Below, piece after piece: positions 11,858 to 24,503 of a DNA stretch of 64,000 nt; the first letter of the stretch is position 1; each line of letters starts with the position of its first letter. A program made the translations under genes and the position numbers. Source of the DNA: Rotaria sp. Silwood1 (Eukaryota > Rotifera > Eurotatoria > Philodinida > Philodinidae); the NCBI GenBank assembly GCA_905250075.1, contig CAJNOP010000004.1, positions 1,550,971-1,614,970 of the forward strand, written 5' to 3'. The notes beneath the pieces were generated by a model. It ran no database searches and had not been told where the DNA came from. It saw only the letters and a program-made list of their open reading frames with translations.

Positions 11858-14800
11858 TTGAAAAGACCATTTCAATATTATAAATGTCTGTGTATGTTTG
11901 AGAAGATTTCTTCTGCTTTTTTTTTCGTTTGCTTTTCTTTCATTTTTCTTCTTTTTAGATTTTGTATGTTATTGAAGAAAAAAAAAAATAATGGAGAGCG
12001 TTTTTGTTGTTGTTCATGGTGAAAAAAAACACTGCGTACGTACATCACAATTGTATGTTTGAGCACTTAAAAATAAATGAATATATATACGAAACAAAAA
12101 TGAAAAAAAAAATTTTGAATGTGACATACAGAGACATACTACTTAAGTTTAATGTCGTACGATTAATACTTTGGTGTCTGTGTTTCTAATTCTATTTTAT
12201 TTTTCCTTTTTTTACCTATTTAATGAAACTCTATTCATATATATACATATATATATATCAATCATATCGTGCTTCAACTTTGTACATTTTCAAAGATGTT
12301 ATTATTAGAATCATTTGACAAAGTCATCACTATGTTTCGTTTTTTTTTTTGCGTTTAAAAAAAATCAATTTTTTTTCTGTGACAACAATGATTTGTTATT
12401 GAAGTTAATCTGCAAATAAGGTGACATGAACAACATAGAAAATGCGAAAGAAAAATCAATTGATTACTTTTTTTGTTGTTTCAATTGAAACTTTTACTGT
12501 TGGTCTCTTTCTTTTTGTATTTTTTTATTGACATTTTTAATCTTCAGCTGTGATGAAAAGAACAAATCGATAACAAGAGAAAAGAAGTGCGTCAAAGAAG
12601 TCTTACTTAACTTCACGAAAATTTACTAGTCAAAACAGTGAACTTTTTTTTTCGGCTGTCAAAACTGAATTTTTCATTGTTTTTATAAAATTATGAATAA
12701 CTCATATAATTCAGAAACACATAACAAACGTTAGAGACAATTAAATCTTTCAATGTGATGTGTCTCATTTATAGTTTCGAATTATCAATTATTAAATTCG
12801 ATAGAAAATGTATAGCGTATCCATTTAACATCAAATATTTGTTGATAGCTAATGTAGGATAAATTCATGATATGTAGACGTCATTCTATTTATAAACTAT
12901 ATAATAAAAATACAGTACACAACGATATACACTATGAATGACACAATAAAGTGACTCTATTATTAGAAAACTTTGTAGAAATGTTACAACTTAAATTTTT
13001 AAAAAAAAAGAAGAAACTTTAAAGAAGCCTTGTATATCAGTGGCATTGAATGAAGCCTTCTACAACATAAGATCAATTTTGATGATTGGTTTCTTACCAA
13101 ACATAACATTTCAAGTGTATGACTATGTAATCTAGGCACAGTAGAAAACTCAATAGAGTTGAAAATAACTTAGTCAATCATTTAAGTCATGAGTTTTGAA
13201 TATAAACAATCATATGGTAATTTTTATTATTGCAATGACATGAAAAGTTAGATATATGCACTCAGTCTGTGATTACGAGTATTTGTAGAGAGAAAAAAAT
13301 AATTGAAAATGAAATTCTTTATTTACTAATTATTCAACATACAATAAGAATAATTTTCTAAAAGAATGAGACTCTGTAAGAACATGATTGTTTCGACAGT
13401 TTTATTTTTTTATTGTAAATAAATCTGGAAAACAAAAAAAAAATCATTGAGAGATTATGATATGGCTATATTTAATCATTGAGAATGCGATACCTCAATT
13501 TTTTCATCTTGAAAATTTTCCATTTTTGTTTCGAATCAAACATATACTTTAATATCTAGTTGATAATCCTTATAATTAATGTGATCTTCTTTGTTTTTTT
13601 TTGTCTAATCTTTCTCGTAACCAAAGATTCAAACATTTACAAAAATAAAAAATATTGATGACAAAGAAAAATAGGTACAATTTTCAGTTGTCATCGGACT
13701 CATACAATGTTTTAAAATAGCATATAATATAGATTCTCTTTTTAATGACTAAATAAGTCATGATATTTCAATATATGAGATACAGCATAAAATTAAACAG
13801 CAAATAAAAGTTTTTTGATAACGACAATAAAATTTATCTATGTCAGCATCTTCTTATACTGATCAGACCATAGTTCGCTCAAGTAACTTTCGCTAGAAAT
13901 GAGTTTCTCAAATATGGGTACTAATTTCTAGCCTCTTGAGCAATTACAACTGCTCTAGTGCGAGCAACATATATTCTTTCACTCACGTAAGTACAAAACA
14001 AGAAAAAACAGTATGAGACAGTATCAACAGCGTTTGGTATAATATATCGTTGTTTTTGTGTAAATAATTAATAACATCAAATCATATCAACATGTTTTGA
14101 TTTACCTCTATTTAAAAAAAAATTTGAAGTAAACTAATTGTTGGACAGAAGCAAAAAATCATCTTGTGCGATTACAACTGAATATTTACAGATTACAAAA
14201 CAGAAACTGAAAAAACCACTTATGATTGAGCATCTCTGTGAGTCACAATGGCACCCAGATTAGTGAGATTTTACTTTATTAATAGGTGATTTCTGTTGAA
14301 GCTATGTTATTTCGTTCTTTTACTCAGTTACTTTCGAACTAAAACGTAAATATGAAAATTTTTCAAGTTCTATTTTGAATACACTTATTTGCTATAGTAA
14401 ATACATAATATATTAGTAAGAATGTTGTTTTTTTTTTAAAGATTTTTTTAATTACTCTTCTCACACATTGTGGACCATTCTATATTTTCTATTGACATAA
14501 TGTATTACAAAATATACAACAGTTAGGTTATTGAGTTTGAATAAGTTTTATCAAAGCTAAGAGTTGTGTACGACACTTCTATTCTATTCAATGACACAAT
14601 TTTTAAAACATTGATTTCTTCATTGATTGGAGAGAATAGCCTAAAGCCAAATATATATTTCGATAAGTTTCATTTATTCAACTTTTATGACATATATTTG
14701 ATTAAAAAAAAAAACTTATGTCAACACAAATGAAAAAAAAAACATCCCCATGTCGCTTACATATTAACGTATGTAAATGAGTTATTATCTTCATGTGTTT

Positions 14801-16624
14801 TGTCCGAAAAAAATATGTCTTTATCAACATTTGTTCCGGTGTTTCATTAAAAAAGATCATTATGATACTGAGAACTATTTGAGCATTATTTCTATACTTC
14901 ATACACTTTTAAGATTTAAATTCATTAATTGTAATAATGTTTAAAAAATGAATAACTTTATTTCGAATATGCTTGAGTGTCAATTGAAACGAGTTGACAC
15001 ATTGAATGTAATACTGAAAGTAAAAATCTTATAACAACAATTTATAACATAATCATACTGAACTTATAGCCAATAACGCAAACGTTTGATTCTTTATTGT
15101 CTTTCATACTTCATCTACTATGTATTGATTGTCATTTACTTTTGGATCGAACTTTACATCTCATATTCTTAATAATCATGTTATTGTTATTATTCTTCCA
15201 ATTGACTTAATTGCTGATATAACAGTATAATCATGAGTGCTTTATTAGTATCAATTACAAGATAAATAGTATAGAATAGTTATCTTTTACATTTCATGGA
15301 CATATATTAAATGAGAATCGTATTATATTCAAGACATTGTACTCGCTTGGACTATCATGGAAAGATATATTCTAGGTTTTTTGTGATAAATGAGTATCAA
15401 CAAATAAAAAAGAAGTATTTCTTTACTCATTATATTTTTTGAATTCTACTTTGTTTTATCTCATCGTTTACATAGTTATTTTTTTCTCCCTCTATCATCA
15501 AATAATCTCTTTAATGATATTTATTTTCTCAAATTTATGTATTTCGCATGCGAGCTTCGATTATATATTAAATAGTATTTAATATTTACTAATTATTTTC
15601 ATTCAATGATGATTCCATCGTTATTGATCTCACTATTTTAGTTAAAAAAAACTTTACGACAATAATATCTAATCTAGAAGTTGTACTTTAATCAACTTCA
15701 TTTTCTTTCTAATTTTATAAACCGAAATTATGCATTAATTAATGTTCTATTCCAGTATTGATACTATATGAGGCAAAAAAAAACATTTGCTTATTGTATA
15801 TAAGTTGATGCGTAGATTTTTTTTTCTACTTAGCGAACTCTTTGTTGTTAACAAATATTGACAGAAGATTTGTAAAAGAATAACGACCATTTTTATAGTT
15901 AATAGGAGAAGCATTACTCAAAAGAGAACCATCTGTATTGTACAGAAAGACAATGTTGAAGTAACTGTAAAATAAATGAATACAAACAATAAATAAACAA
16001 ATCAATGGATGAGCAATGTCTTCTGTATAAATGACAAAAAACGATATCTGTCTAACTACAAGGTATTCTGATCTTATTTTCTGGAAAACAATACTTTTCT
16101 TTCGTTTTTTCTTCAAATTTCAACAATATAAGTAGATGTTCCTATTTTATTTTGACGTGATTTTTATAATGATCTTAATGATAAAAATTAAATGAGAAAT
16201 GTTTTCTTTTTTGATGTGAAACCCATTCACATAGTATTACGTTTCTAAAATAAAAATCAATATTGCTGTTATGGAAAACTAACTTAAAGACGAGAATATC
16301 TCTCTCATATCTGTAAATACAAGTATATTTTACACTTCCAGAAAAAAAGAACAAATTTGCATAATAAACATTCTTTTTCAAATCTTACACTGAGTATTTT
16401 TTTCTGTCATGAACTAACACGAATATATTTGCATATAAAAATCAGCAAATAAAAAAAAAGAAGTATTATTTATTCAAGATTAAAATTCTTATTATAATTA
16501 TTTTATATATATAATTATAAACTTTTTTTCCTTCGGGTTATTTTCTAAAATAAATAAAAATACATCTGTCTTATGCAAGGGTTATATTTTCTATAAGTTT
16601 TCATTAAAGTTAATCAAAATATTA
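11858..16624. other. 4.8-kb AT-rich region, no gene seen
   Basis: Between the 5' end of the orphan gene and the 3' end of the PDZ/LIM gene I find only short random frames, A/T tracts and a TA-rich stretch near 12237-12258. Untranslated regions of both genes are probably included. Confidence 0.6.
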
Positions 16625-19600
16625 TTAACGACCATGTAAACGACAATAAGGCCGATTGTTTTTGACAAGAAACGGTTGACCATTTAAACTCACTTGACAC
16701 ATCTATAATAAACAGAGAAAATATTTAATTATGATAAAATAAAAAATTCAATTTAAAATCAGTCATAATTTTTTTTCTCCTATTGATATAATAAAACTGG
16801 AGTCTTGCAAAACAAACTCTTTTATAGTTTCGAATAAATTTGTTATAAACTCATCTTGACTTGAACCTTTTCACAACAGGCAGCCTATTATCAGACCGTT
16901 TCTATACCAATCCTATTCAACTTGCGTCAATGTTGTCTATTTATTTTTATTTCGCTTTCTGTGAGAGAAAAGACCAATGATGTTTCAAAGTCCGACTATT
17001 CTCCAAAGCTAAGCTGTAAAAATTTGTTAGAAAGCCGGATATTTCAGGAAGACACTCCCTAGTCGAGAACCTTGATTCCAAATCGTAAATGTTCTGCAAG
17101 GTTCTGCATAAAACTAATTTTGTTCGAAACGATAATTTAGAAATAAGACTTAATTGTCTATTTTCTCCATAAAATATTAAGTAACAAATAGAACAAGAAA
17201 AAAACAAGAACTCGTTCAGACATACCGAACAATTGAAACATTCAACATGATATGTACCACCCATAGCTTCAAGATATTTGTCACCCGGTTCAATAGGAAA
17301 ATCGCAACTAGTACATTTAGCTTGAAACATTCGACGATAATCTATATATAAATAAGAATTATATCATCTCATCTGGTAGTTAATAGCTTTGTTATCATAA
17401 ACATATTAATCAAAAAACTGTTGATGAAGATGAATTGTTACCTTCAAGGCAATAAGGTTGACCTTCTTCAACATGAAATGATCCAGTACCAATTGATTTT
17501 TTGCATGCCGTACATGTAAAACATTCAGGATGCCAAGTTTTTTCAAGTGCATGAACACATTCCTTTATTTTTTTTTTCAAATTTAAATATGCAATTTTTT
17601 AGTTTTTTCAAATATTACTTTTAATATTGATTGTGAACATTTAGCACAGCGTGGTGCAAGATATTGTTCGAAATCACGTTCACAATATAATTTTCCATTC
17701 TCTTCAACAAAACCACATTCGATCAAACTAACTGAACAATTTGAACATGTAAAATGATCGACACAATAACAACGGCCAATAGCTGAGATATATGGACCTC
17801 TATTTAACGATATTTATACATAATACATGTAGTTAATCATTTGAAAAAGAACTGTATAAAAATATGTATACCTTATAGTTATACCACATGAATAACATTT
17901 TGCTGTTTGATTGGTGTTTTCATTTCTATTTAACGATGCACTACCTTTGCTACCTTTCATAAATACCCGATTTCCTGAACGGGGTGTTCCTTGTACGTTA
18001 ACATTAAATGAAGGTTTAGCAGCAGCTAGAAAATCAACATAATGTAAATGTTGTAATCATATAAAATTTTCTCTTTTAAATAAATTAAAAGATTACCATT
18101 TGGTTTTGGTTGTGCAGGTGGAGGTGGTGGTGGTGATGTTATATAAGGAGCTGGTCGTGGTTGATGTTGCGAATAGTCATAATGTGCTGATGCAGGTGCC
18201 GGGTTTGGCATAGATCGAGATGCTGCTGCTTTAAATTCATTATAACTATAAATATGACATTATATGAATATAAGATATTAGGTTGAAAAAGTAATATTTA
18301 TTTACTTTTTTGGTTCTTCAATTTGATATTCAGGTGCAATATTCATGCTATAGAAAAATAGAAAAATTTGAAATATAAAATTTGTTAAAATGAAATCTGA
18401 TAGAAATGCATAAGCATATAGACAATAATCATTCACATGCCTGATTATTATATCTGTATGTGTGTTCATAACCGAAAAACAAAAGAAAACCAATAAAGTA
18501 AAGTTCTTTTCTTTTCATTTCAACATTCTTTTTAACATCCTCTTTTATTTTCTAAATTAAGACTTTGTGAACAAAAAAAAAATACTAAAAGAAAATTTTT
18601 ATTATCTATGAAATTAAAAAATTTTCTTAATTTTCACTTACTGATTAGGCGTATATCGAAAACCTTTGATTGTTGATGTAGTAACTTGTTTAGGAGTTAC
18701 ACTATTAAGTAAGAAAATAAATATCATTTCTTTTCTTTTCTTTTCTTTCCTTTTTTTTTTGATTTTTACTTTGATTTCGATGATGAACGATCAGTAGTAT
18801 CTTTCAATGATTAATATGTAAGAAATAAGCATAATCAAAAAAAAAACAACAACTCTTACCATTTGCTTCATCAAGTCCTCGAACAAGTGCTCGAAATGCA
18901 GGTCCTTGTCGTACTTCACTTTTATTATTGGTTTGTAAATCCATAGTTAAATATTTTTGTTGAAGATCTTCGATGTCACTATTTGTGAGTATGATAGGTG
19001 TTTTTTGATCATCACGATTATTGGTATTATTAATATGACGTGAAGGAGAAGGGGAACTACACCCACATGCATACTAATACACATGCTGAATTTTCATGCA
19101 TCGATCTAGATTTTCTAGACATTACCTTTTAAGAGTACGTGTTATTGTTTCAGTTACATTATCAGCTGAATAGAGACCAATTGGTGTATTATGTGCTTGA
19201 CTTAAAATAGCCCGATTGTTTGATACTGGCATAGCAACCTATTATTGAAAATAAATTAATGAAAATCAGTGATTTATCTAGTGTGAGGAATGAAAGTAGA
19301 GCCTATCGTGTTGATCAAGTACGGATATGAATTTTTTCTGCTAATCGGATCTGGATCCGAAAATTTTGGATTCGAAGGATTCTAGTGCGAAGAGTGGCGC
19401 TCCTCCAAAAACTGAGTTGACCTTCCCAGAGTTTGTAGTTATTGTGTACCACGTACTATGTGTCTGTGCTCTCAAAAAATAGATGTTCATTCTGGCAGAA
19501 GAGAAAATTTAAATAAAACACTGATGAAACTTCATATTAGCTGTTATGAAATATTTTATTAACTTAACATAAAACTTTATGACATCTATTTGAAGAGATT

Positions 19601-20560
19601 TAGTAATTTAGTGAACATGTCAATGATTTATTTTATTGTCCTACTTTTTTTGTAAGATACGATTTTATAGTGGTTTTATAACACAAGATTATAAGTGATT
19701 CGTCGTCTAGATTTCGATGAAAGACATAGATTGACCAACAAATAAAATTAAATCTCTTCGTCAGTTTTGATAAGCAACAAAAAAACCTAAGTGAAAATAA
19801 GGTATTAAATATAACATATCACGTATTTATTATCTCTAACAGACTTCTTGTCTGCAATAATAGAACAGATATAATCCTTTGATGTACTGTGCTCTTTTTT
19901 CTATCAATTGTTGGATAGATCTCTCCTTTAGTTATATTGCCCATTCAAGGTCTTTTGGGATCTTGTTCTGTATGGTCAGTGTATAACTTCAAATATTTAT
20001 AAAGTGTGCTTATTCTTCTTATAAATACCTGTGGGACAGGAGATTGTGGTGGTGGTGATTCATATTGAGATTGAGGTGAAAAATTATCTTGTGTAGATTG
20101 CATCAATTGATGAGGTGGAAAATTTACACGACTGTTATAATCATTAGCATCAGGTGGTGCACCTCTATATATTAAATTAAAAATGAACATGAAGTGTTTT
20201 TTTTTCTTCTCTCCTCAACTAACCGTTGTAATGTTAATTCAAGCATATTATTTTGTTGTTTTATTAATTCTTGAGCATCTGGATGTTTAAGATGTTCAGT
20301 TGATGTTTGTCCAATTTTAATAATATAATCATTAGGTTGCATGCCACAACGTTCAGCTAAACTATTTGGATTGACTTTTTGAATTTGTAATGGACAACCA
20401 AAATCTTTTCCACCTATTTAAATTGAAATATTTAATATAATTTTTATTTTTAATTTAATAAAATCAAGTGAACGACATTTCTACCTTGCATTCGAAATCC
20501 CCATGGTGTACTATTGGACTCTCGTTGCATTTTAACATTGAGCATCGTATATGACGGCAT
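16625..20560 (-). CDS. Enigma/ZASP-type PDZ, ZM and three-LIM protein
   Basis: Cytoskeletal scaffold of the Enigma group (PDLIM5/PDLIM7/LDB3, fly Zasp), whose members bind alpha-actinin at muscle Z-discs and stress fibres. I rebuilt fourteen exons: 20560-20485, 20413-20224, 20164-20029, 19238-19126, 19056-18860, 18800-18770, 18701-18642, 18347-18306, 18245-18097, 18025-17872, 17799-17619, 17562-17442, 17341-17226 and 16702-16625. Total 547 aa. The PDZ domain is residues 3-88 (PWGFRMQGG carboxylate loop). The ZM motif is about 149-165 (AHNTPIGLYSADN). A Pro/Ser linker includes a PPPPPP run. Three LIM domains begin at Cys375, Cys434 and Cys493, each with the full zinc-ligand pattern. The 31-nt exon 18800-18770 is required: joining its neighbours directly gives a stop. 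The start is inferred from the usual PDZ N-terminus; a non-coding 5' exon is possible. Confidence 0.9.
19349..19384 (+). repeat. 36-bp dispersed repeat, copy 1
   Basis: Shares a GGATCCGAAAATTTTGGAT-like core with 54197-54232 and 56904-56939. It lies in a 790-nt intron of the PDZ/LIM gene. The family is unknown. Confidence 0.45.
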
Positions 20561-21965
20561 TCTTATTGCTTTATATATTCCAATTGGTACTAAATTATGA
20601 AAACGTTAACGACAACGATTTGTCTTTATATATAGAGAGATAGATAGATATAGATAACATAAGAGAAAAAAAATGAAGATTGTACGTAACCTTAACCTTG
20701 AATGAATGAAATAGGGAGTAACTCAATAAAAAAAAAAAAGAAAAGAAAAAAAACACAATTCATGGTCATAGAAATGCGCACAGTACTGTCCGATCAAGTT
20801 CATTGATAAAATGATTTTACAGGCATATGTACAAATTAATACAAGGTTTAGATTCAATGCGTCAAAAGAAACGATGACCTGACCGTGCACATACAAAAAA
20901 AAACATTCTACCTTAGAGTAGGTAAATTATTGATCGCTTTTTATGATCAATTTGATAATATGGTTATCTTCTTTTTTTTTGAAATTACAAAAAAAAAAAA
21001 ATAAACAAGACGATATCTTAGTATTCTTAAAAGATAAGCATTCGTGATTGTTTTTGTTACTAGAAGAATCTTCATAATGTTTAATTATGATATAACAGGA
21101 GAAAAAAAAAGAGAGCATAGAAGTCAAAATACATTTTGATTTTAGTTTTAGTTTCCAATTGTACCATTAAAAAAAAAGAAACAAGACTTTTGACTGGCTC
21201 CTTACCGTACTGACACATGTTTTACGTGCATGTGTCTGCTTGATTGACATGCAATTGCTTTTTCTTTAACCTAATTCAATAGTTATTTTCAAGTATATAC
21301 CTTTTGTTGAAATTGACTTATGTTCTTTTATTTTTTTTTGCTTGCTGTTGTGTGATACAAGTGGACGCGTTTCGACCTTGATATATATGTATATGTATCG
21401 TAACCGTTCTACACGAAGATGATTTGTAAATGGTTCGTCTAGATCAGCTTCCTTCCACTTTCTTACACTACAACTCCAAGAAGCGAGAATCCGTTGGTTT
21501 TTTTCCCCTTGTGCTATCGTTGTTGTTGTTTTTGTGGTTGTTATTCTCTCTTTTCTATTACTAACAACGCACACGATGTCTTATACATCCACTACTAAAT
21601 GCTTTATTTTGTGCTTTTCACATGCTAGTATTACCTACTGCATGTCACCAGAGCGCAAGACACAAGCATGCCTTATTATTCTCGTCACTTTTTTCCGGTT
21701 CTTCTTTGATCTGTATTACTGCGGCATATTTTTTTTTTTATTTTGGTTGCTTATATCCACACTGACGAACTAGTAGTCTGCCATTAAGAGAAAGAAAATA
21801 CGATTTGCATAGAAAGTATGTCAACTAAGACAGAGAGCAAAAAAAGATTGATTTCTGGCTAATAAAAAACCTTTTTGTTATTTATATATATATATATAAA
21901 AACATATATATATATTTATTTATTTATATTAAAACAACAAAAAATTTTAATAATGATTTGCTTAT
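20561..21965. other. 1.4-kb intergenic region with simple repeats
   Basis: Upstream side of the PDZ/LIM gene and downstream side of the AAA gene. It carries A-runs and TA dinucleotide repeats at 21883-21898 and 21904-21914. Open frames at 21266-21773 overlap on opposite strands and look random. Confidence 0.6.
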
Positions 21966-23335
21966 TTATTGGTGTCCATTCACAATTGGTTCATTTCCAT
22001 TTTCAATTGATGTTTCATCATTTTCACCTTGATTATAAATTTCAGCGAGTGTCATTGGTACAGTTATTTTTTCTGCATCAAATCCTAATTTATCGGAAAG
22101 AATTTTTGAACTTTCAATATTTAATTTATTAAATTCATAATTTGCAATTAAACGTCCTTTACGTAATAAAGCTGGATCAATTATTGTTAAATCACAATTA
22201 AATGTTGCAATGATTTGTTGATGCATAGCATCACCTAATAAACCATCAGATCTTAAAGCAAAACAAAGAAACGATTAAATTTTAAATTAATTTTTAAACG
22301 ATAATGACTTACAAATTAAGAAGATTAGCAACAGCTTGTGATGGTATTAAACATTCATTTCGATCTTTAATTATATTTTCAGCATCTTCAATAATAAGAA
22401 TTGAATCTTGATATTGCATTAGAAATGGAAGAAATTCTGGTGAAGATATTTCTTTTGCCATGTCTGGTGGTACATAAATTAAAGTTTTTTCTTCAATTTC
22501 ATGAATTAAATATCGAATATAATGTGTTTTTCCTATTTAACATTAAAGGAGAAAAAAAAAGAAAGTTTATTTATTGTCTTTTTTTGTTTCAAAATTTTTA
22601 TTTACCTGAACCTGGAACACCATGTAAAAGAACAATACCTTTTCCTTCTTTTTTATTTAAATTTTTAATAATTTTTTCATGTACTGGAACAAAAGTTTTA
22701 CTATAATGAAGTGCAAGATCAGTAATCAATGGTTTTTTAATATTAATACTACTAAGATAATAACCATGTTGATTACGACAAACCATTTGTAAGGTACATG
22801 ATTTTGATGAAAATACAGTCATTTTAGAAAAATGTCTTGCTAAATCTTGTACATATGTATCATGTTCAGGTAAATAATAAAGATTTACTTGTGATGCAAT
22901 TAAAAAATAATCATCGGAGTGATCTGGTTTTAATTTATTTGGATTTTGTACATCAGAACTAAAGTAACATTCACTTATTTCAATCATAATACCATTACCT
23001 AAATCTAATAAACGTGAATCAACATAGAGTTCTTTGGTTTGTCGATTATAATTTCGAGATATACGATCGGTATGTAAATCATGTTTTAATTCATCACGAA
23101 TATAATCAACAATTGTTGTTGTATGTAATAATGCACTTGTATCATCAGCAACACAATATAATGTACATGGAAATGCATGATATTTAGCAAGAAAAAGTCG
23201 AATTGTTGGTGCAGTGCCACAATTATTTGGTGGACCGAGGGAAAGAAGAGCTTCCATCGGCATATCTGGTAGTGCACCTACATATGTAGGTTTTTTGCTT
23301 TGTTCATTTGTTGTCATTTCAATTTTTTCAGGCAT
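21966..23335 (-). CDS. BCS1/FtsH-like AAA ATPase of bacterial type
   Basis: Probable AAA+ ATPase of unknown substrate. Three exons, 23335-22606, 22532-22313 and 22251-21966, give 411 aa. The intron between the first two splits the Walker A loop, which reads GVPGSGKT at residues 239-246. Walker B is ILIIED at 288-293, with the Glu-Asp order seen in BCS1-like proteins. Next come an LSDGLLGD segment, a TFN sensor-1 and a DPALLRKGRL arginine-finger region. Residues 1-235 form a non-AAA N-terminal domain that I cannot name. No membrane anchor or targeting peptide is evident. From memory, the run through VPPD, SPEF and IIEDAEN most resembles uncharacterised ATPases of Bacteroidota and related bacteria, not the classic animal families. 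Normal spliceosomal introns and AT-rich codons show it is resident in the genome. Start: first ATG in frame (MPEKIEM); Met7 is an alternative. Confidence 0.8.
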
Positions 23336-23405
23336 AATAATTATAAAGTTCAATGAAATTAATGATTGAGTATAAAATGTAGTTTATGTGAAAAAAAGCC
23401 ATCTC

Positions 23406-23413
23406 CTTTTATA
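23406..23413 (-). promoter_or_regulatory. TATA-box candidate of the AAA gene
   Basis: TATAAAAG on the minus strand lies about 70 bases before the ATG at 23335. The spacing is plausible for a short 5' UTR, but the local DNA is AT-rich. Confidence 0.35.
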
Positions 23414-24104
23414 GTATATAAAAGCTTTTACATTCATTTCAATGTGATTGTGAAAGAATCAAATAAGGTGAAAGAGAAGAACAAAGCAGCATTTGTTGCA
23501 CGAGGCTGATTCATTCAAACGTTGTAATTATTCATTGGTGTTTTTTGATAGTTCGTTAGTTACATGAGTCACTTAGTAAATGATAAAATATTGATTCATG
23601 ATATAGACTAGCAACGACTACTATTTGTTAGATTTATTAATTCAAGATTTATAATTTTGCACGTACCATAGAAATAGAATCTGTTTTATTCTGTTCATTC
23701 GAGAAATAATTTTCAATCTATGTATAAGATTTTATTAGAGGATTTGATTATAACCTGTATAACAGTTTTATTATACTCTAGAAGGGATTATTTACTTTCA
23801 TGAGCAATTGTTGAATGAAAACTTACGAAATTTTTTCATTTTTGTACTCTTATCAAAGCTAAGAATACATTGATCTTTTGTCATTTTCGTCAACTTTGTA
23901 ATAAAAAAAACGATTATTTTCACATAGAATATTCATCAAAAGTAAAAGATATATGTTCTTATCAGTTCTTCTGCAGTTTAGTTACACCTTTACACTGATT
24001 GGTACACTGAACGCAACAACCAATGTGAGAGTGAGGGCGAGAGTATGACTAATCTGCAGTAGTACCTTTTATTCATATTTATTAAAGTATATCAAATCTA
24101 ATTG
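23414..24104. other. intergenic region, no gene seen
   Basis: Separates the AAA gene from the small orphan on the same strand. No exon or repeat was found. Confidence 0.6.
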
Positions 24105-24503
24105 TCATTTCATCGAACATGTTTTCGATATTGTTTGTGAACGTCGAAGTTTATCAACGATAATGTTTAAATTATGACGTTTATCTGTTTTGTTGTTTTC
24201 GTCTTGTTTTCCTACAGAAACTATTTGTTTTTGTTCTTTCTGTTTGGTATTTGATGATAAAAATGATGATTCATATGATGAAGATTTATTAGATTTAAAC
24301 TTATGAAATTCCATTTGAGTAAAATGTTTTTTACATAGACCAAATTTATTATATAATGAACCTTGTCGTTGAGCTGTACAATCCGATATTCGACAAAGTA
24401 CACGCCAATGACGACCATCCCATAAACGACGATGACCTTTACGTGTTAGAACAATATCACCTTTCATTGGCGATACTACTTGTGATACAGTAGTTTGTGA
24501 CAT
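24105..24503 (-). CDS. small orphan protein with C-x4-C-x14-C-x2-H motif
   Basis: I do not recognise a named family. It is a single uninterrupted exon starting with ATG and encoding 132 aa. The N-terminal half is ordered-looking: a basic GHRRLWDGRHWRVLC stretch followed by Cys37, Cys42, Cys57 and His60, spaced C-x4-C-x14-C-x2-H, which would make one small zinc-binding knuckle. The C-terminal half is polar, rich in Ser, Lys, Gln and Asn, and looks disordered with basic clusters (TDKRHN, DKLRRSQ). No signal peptide or membrane segment is seen. The pattern of Trp-Arg-x-Leu-Cys, then Cys, then Gly-Leu-Cys-x-x-His recalls small nucleic-acid-binding zinc motifs, so nuclear action is possible but only inferred. 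It could also be an exon of a longer gene, although ATG and stop frame it well. Confidence 0.55.
   Translation of the reverse strand: MSQTTVSQVVSPMKGDIVLTRKGHRRLWDGRHWRVLCRISDCTAQRQGSLYNKFGLCKKHFTQMEFHKFKSNKSSSYESSFLSSNTKQKEQKQIVSVGKQDENNKTDKRHNLNIIVDKLRRSQTISKTCSMK

Noticed and set aside
11858-11875. Longer N-terminus of the orphan starting at 11875
   Set aside because: The codon there is TTG, not ATG; the first ATG in frame is at 11857.
23336-23353. Longer N-terminus of the AAA ATPase starting at 23353
   Set aside because: The codon is TTG. The ATG at 23335 is the first usable start.
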